From positions 1 through 46,526 of the forward strand of contig DASXRQ010000064.1 of the NCBI GenBank assembly GCA_036506495.1: 46,526 nt of DNA, in the 5' to 3' direction. The translations under genes were made by a program, and so were the position numbers. The DNA comes from DASXRC01 sp036506495. Its GTDB lineage: Bacteria; Actinomycetota; Actinomycetes; Mycobacteriales; Micromonosporaceae. Position 1 is the stretch's first letter. Each line of letters begins with the position of its first letter. The notes under the pieces were generated by a model. It did not search any database. It was not told where the DNA came from and was given only the letters and a program-made list of their open reading frames with translations. Below, in pieces: positions 41,821-46,526 of the stretch.

Positions 41821-42816
41821 TCACTCGGCGGGGCGCTGGCCGATCCGGCGGCGAAAGACGTAATAGGTCCACGATTGGTACGCCAGCACGACCGGAAGGA
41901 GCACGACCAGCACGACGGTCATCACCTTGAGGCTGTACGACCCGGCGGCCGTGTTGCTCACCGTCAGGTCCGTGCCCGTGGCACCGGTGGAGACGATGAC
42001 TCTCGGGTAGAGGTCGACGAAGATGGCCAGCACGCTCGTCGCCATCGCGAAGGTGGTGACCGCGAAGGCCCAACCGTCGCGCCGCTCGGCCAGCAGCCAG
42101 GTGGTGGCGAACACGGCGAGGACCGCGGCCACCTCGACCACGTTCGGGAAGAAGCCCCGGCCGGCGGTGGCGTGTGTCCACGAGGCGAACACCAGCACCG
42201 CGAGCGCGGTGATCGGGGCGATGCGCCCGGCCAGCCGGGCCGCACGGGCGCTCACCTCCCCGGTCGTCTTGAGCGTGAGGAACGTCGCGCCGTGCAGGAT
42301 GCACAGCAGCACGAGCGTCAGTCCGACGTAGATCGCATAGGGCTGCAGCAGGTCGAGCAGGTTGCCGGAGTACTCCTGGTTGGTGCCGATCGGAACGCCG
42401 TGCAGGATGTCGCCCAGGGCCACCCCGAGGACGAACGGGGCGACGAGGCTGCCCGTCGTCAACGCGGCGTCCCAGGTGTGTCGCCAGCGCGGATTCACCA
42501 CCTTCTCCCGGTACTCGAACGAGACGCCCCGGACGATCAGCGCCGCGAGGAGGAGCACCAGCGCCAGGTAGAAGCCGGAGAACATGGTGGCGTACCAGCC
42601 GGGAAACGCGGCGAACATGGCCGCGCCGGCGACGATCAGCCAGACCTCGTTGCCGTCCCACAACGGTCCGATGGTGGCCACCGCGGCCGACCGACCCGCC
42701 TCGTCCCGGCCGATCGGGCCGTGCAAGATGCCGACGCCGAAGTCGAAGCCCTCGAGCACGAAGAACCCCGTCCAGAGCACGGCGATGACGATGAACCAGA
42801 ACTGGCCGAGCGTCAT
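41821..42816 (-). CDS. cydB: Cytochrome bd oxidase subunit II
   Basis: 331 residues; ATG at 42814-42816. It is a membrane protein with the CydB start LGQFWFIVIAVLWTGFFVLE, GFDFGVGILHGPIGRDE, then IGPLWDGNEVWLIVAGAAMF, AAFPGWYATMFSGFYLAL, YREKVVNPRWRHTWDAAL and a C-terminal LKVMTVVLVVLLPVVLAYQS, WTYYVFRRRIG. The GFDFGVG and DGNEVW motifs are family hallmarks. CydB supports the haem-bearing subunit CydA in quinol-dependent oxygen reduction. It follows cydA by 16 bases on the same strand. No CydC/CydD transporter genes follow; instead the MFS gene converges. Confidence 0.96.
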   Translation of the reverse strand: MTLGQFWFIVIAVLWTGFFVLEGFDFGVGILHGPIGRDEAGRSAAVATIGPLWDGNEVWLIVAGAAMFAAFPGWYATMFSGFYLALVLLLAALIVRGVSFEYREKVVNPRWRHTWDAALTTGSLVAPFVLGVALGDILHGVPIGTNQEYSGNLLDLLQPYAIYVGLTLVLLCILHGATFLTLKTTGEVSARAARLAGRIAPITALAVLVFASWTHATAGRGFFPNVVEVAAVLAVFATTWLLAERRDGWAFAVTTFAMATSVLAIFVDLYPRVIVSTGATGTDLTVSNTAAGSYSLKVMTVVLVVLLPVVLAYQSWTYYVFRRRIGQRPAE

Positions 42817-42832
42817 GATTCGCCGCCTGCCG

Positions 42833-44224
42833 CTAGTAGGTGAACGCGCGCTCGGACACGTCTTCGTCGTCCGAGGGGCGCGCATCGGGCAGCTCGCGGC
42901 GGGCGTACCGGCTCATCAGCACGACCGCGACGACGGCGAGCGCGCCGTACAGGAGAACGAAGACGGCCAGACTGATGCCGACCGTGGTGGCGCTCACCGA
43001 CGGCGAGACGCCGTCGCGGGTCAGCAGCACGCCCTGCACGATCCATGGTTGGCGGCCGCTCTCGGTGAGCAGCCAGCCGGCCGTATTCATCAGGAACGGC
43101 AGGACCACCGCCCACACCGCGATCCGCAGGAACCAGGTGGCGGTGTCCATGCGCTTACGCCACATCAGCCACAGGCCCCACGCCGCGAGGAGCGTCACGA
43201 CCACGGCCGAGTAGGCCATCACCCGCATCGACCAGTACTGGATGAACACGTTGGGTACGTAGTCTCCGGATCCGTACCGCTGCTCGTACTGGGCCTGCAC
43301 CTGGTTGAGCCCGTCGACCTTGCCGTTCCAGTGGTTGGTGGCCAGCAGCGACAGCAGGTGCGGAATCGCGATCACCTTGGTGGGGGTCTCATCGTTCCGG
43401 CCACCGCCGATCTGGAACACCGAGAACGAGCACGGCTGGCACGTCTCCCACTGCGCCTCGGCCGCGGCGATCTTCATCGGCTGGTACCTGCCCTCAACCA
43501 CGCCGAGCTCGCTGCCGATGAGCATCGCGAACAGCATCGTCGGGAGCAGCACGACGAGCGCGAGGCGCGCGGAACGGCCGAACACGTCGCCATGCGCCCC
43601 GTGGCGTAACTGCCAGGCCGAGACGGCGAGCATCACCGCGGCCGCGGTGGCCAGCGAGGCCAGCATGACGTGGGCGTACCCCCACAGGAACACCGGGTTG
43701 GTGAGCACGGCCCCGATGTCGTTGAGCTGTGGCCGGCCGGTGGCTGGATTGATCTTGTACCCGACCGGATGTTGCATCCATGAGTTCGCGGCGAGAATGA
43801 ACGCCGCGGACAGCGCGGAGCCCGCCGCGACCGCCCAGATCGCGGCGAGGTGGACGCGTCTGGGCAGCCGGCCCCAGCCAAAGATCCAGATTCCCAGGAA
43901 CGTCGACTCGAGGAAGAACGCGGCGAGCCCCTCCATCGCCAGCGGCGCGCCGAACACGTCGCCGACCGTGCGGGAGTAGACCGACCAGTCCATGCCGAAC
44001 TGGAACTCCTGGACCAACCCCGTCACCACGCCAACCGCGATGTTGATGACCAGCAGGACGCCGAAGAACCGGGTCAGGCGCAGGTACTCGTCGCGACGGC
44101 TGCGGTGCCACGCCGTCTGCAACAGCGCGGTCAGGAAGCTCAGCCCGATCGTCACCGGTACGAACAGGAAGTGGTAGATCGAGGTCATCGCGAACTGCCA
44201 TCGCGCGAGATCGACGTTGCTCAT
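42833..44224 (-). CDS. cydA: Cytochrome bd oxidase subunit I
   Basis: 463 residues from ATG (MSNVDLARWQFAMTSIYHFL), with AAGGGC just upstream. It oxidises quinol and reduces oxygen to water at the outer face of the membrane. Visible: the N-terminal haem ligand His18 (IYHFLFVPVTIGLSFL), VTGLVQEFQFGMDWSVYSRT, PLAMEGLAAFFLESTFLGIW, GYAHVMLASLATAA (second His ligand), the quinol loop GVVEGRYQPMKIAAAEAQWE, and the C-terminal PFLMNTAGWLLTESGRQPW. The Q-loop is of the short type expected in actinobacteria. With cydB it forms a two-gene unit, divergent from ndh. The 146-base spacer holds the TCACCC-N5-GGGTGA palindrome, consistent with joint control of oxidase and dehydrogenase. Confidence 0.97.
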   Translation of the reverse strand: MSNVDLARWQFAMTSIYHFLFVPVTIGLSFLTALLQTAWHRSRRDEYLRLTRFFGVLLVINIAVGVVTGLVQEFQFGMDWSVYSRTVGDVFGAPLAMEGLAAFFLESTFLGIWIFGWGRLPRRVHLAAIWAVAAGSALSAAFILAANSWMQHPVGYKINPATGRPQLNDIGAVLTNPVFLWGYAHVMLASLATAAAVMLAVSAWQLRHGAHGDVFGRSARLALVVLLPTMLFAMLIGSELGVVEGRYQPMKIAAAEAQWETCQPCSFSVFQIGGGRNDETPTKVIAIPHLLSLLATNHWNGKVDGLNQVQAQYEQRYGSGDYVPNVFIQYWSMRVMAYSAVVVTLLAAWGLWLMWRKRMDTATWFLRIAVWAVVLPFLMNTAGWLLTESGRQPWIVQGVLLTRDGVSPSVSATTVGISLAVFVLLYGALAVVAVVLMSRYARRELPDARPSDDEDVSERAFTY

Positions 44225-44289
44225 GCCCTTATGTCCACGCTCCCGGCACATCTGGTCCAGACCAACCGTCGCGAGCGGTACGCGGGTGG

Positions 44290-44312
44290 ACATCACCCAC
44301 CACGGGTGATGT
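44290..44312. promoter_or_regulatory. Palindrome TCACCC-N5-GGGTGA, site 3, between cydA and ndh
   Basis: Perfect core TCACCC (44293-44298), ACCAC, GGGTGA (44304-44309). The arms extend to nine bases, ACATCACCC and GGGTGATGT. It lies about 65 bases from each of the divergent starts. Core arms and spacing are identical to the site before the DUF1269 operon. Confidence 0.6.
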
Positions 44313-44370
44313 GCGCCCGGTCCTCGCGGGCGAAGCTCGAGACGCGGGCAGGGAGGAACGGGGGTCCCCT

Positions 44371-45678
44371 ATGCCGGGAAACGAGCCGACGCATGTCGTC
44401 GTGGTTGGGGCGGGCTTCGCGGGTGTGGCGTGCGCGAAGGCGCTCGCCGACGACCCGCGGGTCCGGGTCACCGTGCTCGACAAGGAGGGGTACCACCAGT
44501 TCCAGCCGCTCCTCTACCAGGTGGCCACGGCGGAGCTCACCGCCCGGGACATCACGTTCGACCTCGACCGGGTCTTCGAGAAGCACGCCAACATCGAGAC
44601 GCGCACCGCGGAGGTCACCGCGGTCGACCCGGGGAGCGCGACCGTCGGGCTGGCCGACGGTGAGCGGATCTCCGGTGACGTACTCGTGCTCGCCGCGGGA
44701 TCGCAGCCGAACTTCTTCCACACGCCGGGCGCGGCCGAGTACGCGTACCCCCTGTACTCGGTGGACGATGCGCGGCGCATCCGCTCGCGGGTCGTGCAGC
44801 TGTTCCGGGACGCCGCCGCCGACCCGGATCTCATCGCCCAGGGGGCGCTCACGTTCGTCGTCGTCGGCGGCGGCCCGACCGGGGTCGAGACGGCCGGCGC
44901 GCTCGCCGAACTGGTGTACGACATCATGCCCCATCGCCACCAGCGGCTGGCCACCGCGGGCGCTCGGATCATCCTGATCGACCTCGGACACGTGGTGCTC
45001 GGGGCGTTCTCCGAGGACGCGCACACGTACGCGGCGAAGCAGCTGCAGCGCCGCGGCGTCCAGATCCGGCTCGGGACGTCGGCGACCGAGATCGGGCCGG
45101 ACCACCTCACGCTCAACGACGGCACGAGGATCAGGACGCACCTCGTCGTCTGGGGCGGCGGTGTGATGGCCGCTCCGCTCGCCGGGCGCTCCGGCCTACC
45201 CCAGGGCCGAGGCGGACGCATCGACGTCCAGCCGGACCTCACCGTCCCCGGCCACCCGAACGTGTACGCGCTCGGCGACTTCGCGAACACCCCGTACGGC
45301 GACGACACCGCACTGCCCGGGTTGGGCAGCGTCGCGCAGCAGGCCGGGGACTGGGCGGCACGCAACATCCTCGCCGACATCGACGGCACCGGCCGGAGGC
45401 CGTTCCACTACCACGACAAAGGGATCATGGCCATGATCGGCCGGAAGGCCGCGGTCGCGGAGATCGGCGAGCACCGCCACGAGATGCATGGCCGGGTCGC
45501 GTTCGCGGCCTGGCTGGGCGTGCACGCCCAGCTGCTCGCGAACGCCACCGCTGAGCTGAAGGCGTTCTTCGCCTGGGCCGAGGAGTTCTATGTGCGGCCG
45601 CATCACCGCTCGGCCGAGCTGCTGGATCCCACGAAGATCGACACCCCGCGCATCGACTGGCAAGGGAGGAACCGATGA
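44371..45678 (+). CDS. ndh: Type II NADH dehydrogenase (NAD(P)/FAD-dependent oxidoreductase)
   Basis: 435 residues from ATG (MPGNEPTHVVVVGAGFAGVA); a GTG at 44311 would add 20 residues but cuts into the palindrome. FAD-binding Rossmann motif VVVGAGFAGVACAKAL at residues 9-24, then YHQFQPLLYQVATAELTARD, the second NADH-binding motif FVVVGGGPTGVETAGALAEL, and the FAD motif NVYALGDFA. The C-terminus FAAWLGVHAQLLANATAELK is the membrane-associating segment of NDH-2. It transfers electrons from NADH to quinone without proton pumping and so can feed the bd oxidase encoded divergently. Its stop overlaps the zwf start by four bases (ATGA). Confidence 0.92.
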   Translation: MPGNEPTHVVVVGAGFAGVACAKALADDPRVRVTVLDKEGYHQFQPLLYQVATAELTARDITFDLDRVFEKHANIETRTAEVTAVDPGSATVGLADGERISGDVLVLAAGSQPNFFHTPGAAEYAYPLYSVDDARRIRSRVVQLFRDAAADPDLIAQGALTFVVVGGGPTGVETAGALAELVYDIMPHRHQRLATAGARIILIDLGHVVLGAFSEDAHTYAAKQLQRRGVQIRLGTSATEIGPDHLTLNDGTRIRTHLVVWGGGVMAAPLAGRSGLPQGRGGRIDVQPDLTVPGHPNVYALGDFANTPYGDDTALPGLGSVAQQAGDWAARNILADIDGTGRRPFHYHDKGIMAMIGRKAAVAEIGEHRHEMHGRVAFAAWLGVHAQLLANATAELKAFFAWAEEFYVRPHHRSAELLDPTKIDTPRIDWQGRNR

Positions 45679-46526
45679 CAGGAGCCACCGGAGGGGCCGG
45701 GACCCGGCCGGCCGACGTCCTCGTCATCTTCGGCATCACCGGCGACCTGGCCAAGGTGATGACGTTCCGGTCGCTGTACCGGCTCGAGGCCCGCGGCCAG
45801 CTCACCTGCCCGATCGTCGGCGTCGCGGTCAACGACTGGACCGTCGATCGACTCCGTGACCACGCCCGCGAATGCATCGAGGCGACCGGCGAGGAGCTCG
45901 ACAAGGAGGTCTTCGACCACTTCGCCGCCCGCCTGTCGTACGTGGCGGGCGACTTCTCCGACCCGGCCACCTACCGGCGGGTGGCCGACGCGGTCGGCGA
46001 CGCCCGCACGCCGATGAGCTACCTGGAGATCCCGCCGTTCCTGTTCGGCACGGTCATCAAGGGGCTCCACGACGCGGGCCTGATCCGGGACGGCCGGGTC
46101 GTGGTCGAGAAGCCGTTCGGCCACGACCTCGCGTCCGCCCGCGCACTCGCTGAGGAGCTACACGCGTACGTCGACGAACCGCAGCTGTACCGGATCGACC
46201 ACTTCCTCGGCAAGATGGGCGTCGACGAGCTGCTCCACCTACGGTTCGCGAACACCGTCCTCGAGCCGGTCTGGAACCGCAACTACGTCGAGGCCGTCGA
46301 GATCACGATGGCGGAGGAGTTCGGGGTCGAGGACCGCGGCCGTTTCTACGACCCGGTCGGAGCGCTGCGCGACGTGGTGGTCAACCACATCATGCAGCTC
46401 GTCTCCGCCGGGGCGATGGAGGCGCCGGCCGGCGGCGACCCTGAGACGATCAAGAACGGGCAGGTCGCGCTGTGGCGGGCGGTCCTCGACGCCGAGCCCG
46501 CCAGCTACGTTCGCGGGCAGTACGAC
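45675..46526 (+). CDS. zwf: Glucose-6-phosphate 1-dehydrogenase, N-terminal part (3' end outside window)
   Basis: The ATG overlaps the ndh stop (ATGA) and follows GGGAGGAACCG. 284 codons are visible before the window ends. The NADP-binding motif reads LVIFGITGDLAKVMTFRSLY (residues about 16-35), slightly unlike the usual G-A-S-G-D-L-A. Other features are RVVVEKPFGHDL and the active-site signature RIDHFLGKMGVDELLHLRFA with catalytic His176, then EPVWNRNYVEAVEITMAEEF, FYDPVGALRDVVVNHIMQL. The enzyme oxidises glucose-6-phosphate to 6-phosphogluconolactone and makes NADPH. The coupling to ndh is notable: one enzyme removes NADH while the other makes NADPH. It appears to be the paralogue type found outside the main pentose-phosphate operon; the downstream context is not visible. 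Confidence 0.93.
   Translation, partial: MTGATGGAGTRPADVLVIFGITGDLAKVMTFRSLYRLEARGQLTCPIVGVAVNDWTVDRLRDHARECIEATGEELDKEVFDHFAARLSYVAGDFSDPATYRRVADAVGDARTPMSYLEIPPFLFGTVIKGLHDAGLIRDGRVVVEKPFGHDLASARALAEELHAYVDEPQLYRIDHFLGKMGVDELLHLRFANTVLEPVWNRNYVEAVEITMAEEFGVEDRGRFYDPVGALRDVVVNHIMQLVSAGAMEAPAGGDPETIKNGQVALWRAVLDAEPASYVRGQYD

Overview
The window is 46.5 kb of very GC-rich, gene-dense DNA with many GTG starts, GGAGG-type ribosome binding sites and short stop/start overlaps. The gene content (GlgE alpha-glucan pathway, F420-type LLM oxidoreductase, several ECF sigma factors with NTF2-like tails, MalT-like LuxR regulator, DUF1269/DUF6325/SHOCT stress genes) points to a soil-type actinomycete, probably a Micromonosporales-like lineage. 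The genus cannot be fixed from sequence alone. No tRNA, rRNA, CRISPR array, insertion sequence or phage gene was seen.

Layout. 1-5.8 kb: end of a GH3 beta-glucosidase, a 7-TM protein, a decayed 3' remnant of a GH39-like glycosidase, a stand-alone ATP-dependent DNA ligase, an acetyltransferase and a membrane GGDEF-EAL protein. 5.9-14.7 kb: a SigJ-like ECF sigma factor, a TMEM175-type channel, small membrane proteins, an RDD protein, a YihY/BrkB protein, a PASTA lipoprotein, a frameshifted secreted S1 protease, an AAA ATPase and a GSP17M-like stress protein. 14.7-23.0 kb: a compact alpha-glucan block, glgB-glgE-glgM on the minus strand and glgC-pgm on the plus strand. Together they convert glucose-6-phosphate through glucose-1-phosphate, ADP-glucose and maltose-1-phosphate to branched alpha-glucan. 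23.0-28.0 kb: an M28 aminopeptidase gene with an internal deletion, a STAS protein, a SigG-like sigma factor, two membrane proteins and a FAD monooxygenase. 28.0-35.5 kb: a large orphan STAND-type ATPase translationally linked to an LLM oxidoreductase, a one-TM protein and a MalT/LAL-type LuxR regulator. 35.7-38.3 kb: a stress-type operon (DUF1269, DUF6325, SHOCT, multi-TM protein). 38.3-46.5 kb: a CPA-type antiporter with a TrkA-like tail, an MFS exporter, cytochrome bd oxidase (cydAB), type II NADH dehydrogenase and the start of zwf.

The right half reads as an envelope, redox and stress neighbourhood: NADH oxidation without proton pumping, bd oxidase, NADPH supply, cation/proton exchange and DUF1269-type stress proteins. 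The most interesting signal is a palindrome, TCACCC-N5-GGGTGA. It is perfect in two divergent intergenic regions (LAL regulator/DUF1269 and cydA/ndh) and has one mismatch in a third (antiporter/MFS), suggesting a shared regulon. Three exported or carbohydrate-active hydrolase genes in the left half (GH39, S1, M28) are broken. One is broken by a large internal deletion and two by single-base shifts that may be genuine or may be sequence errors.
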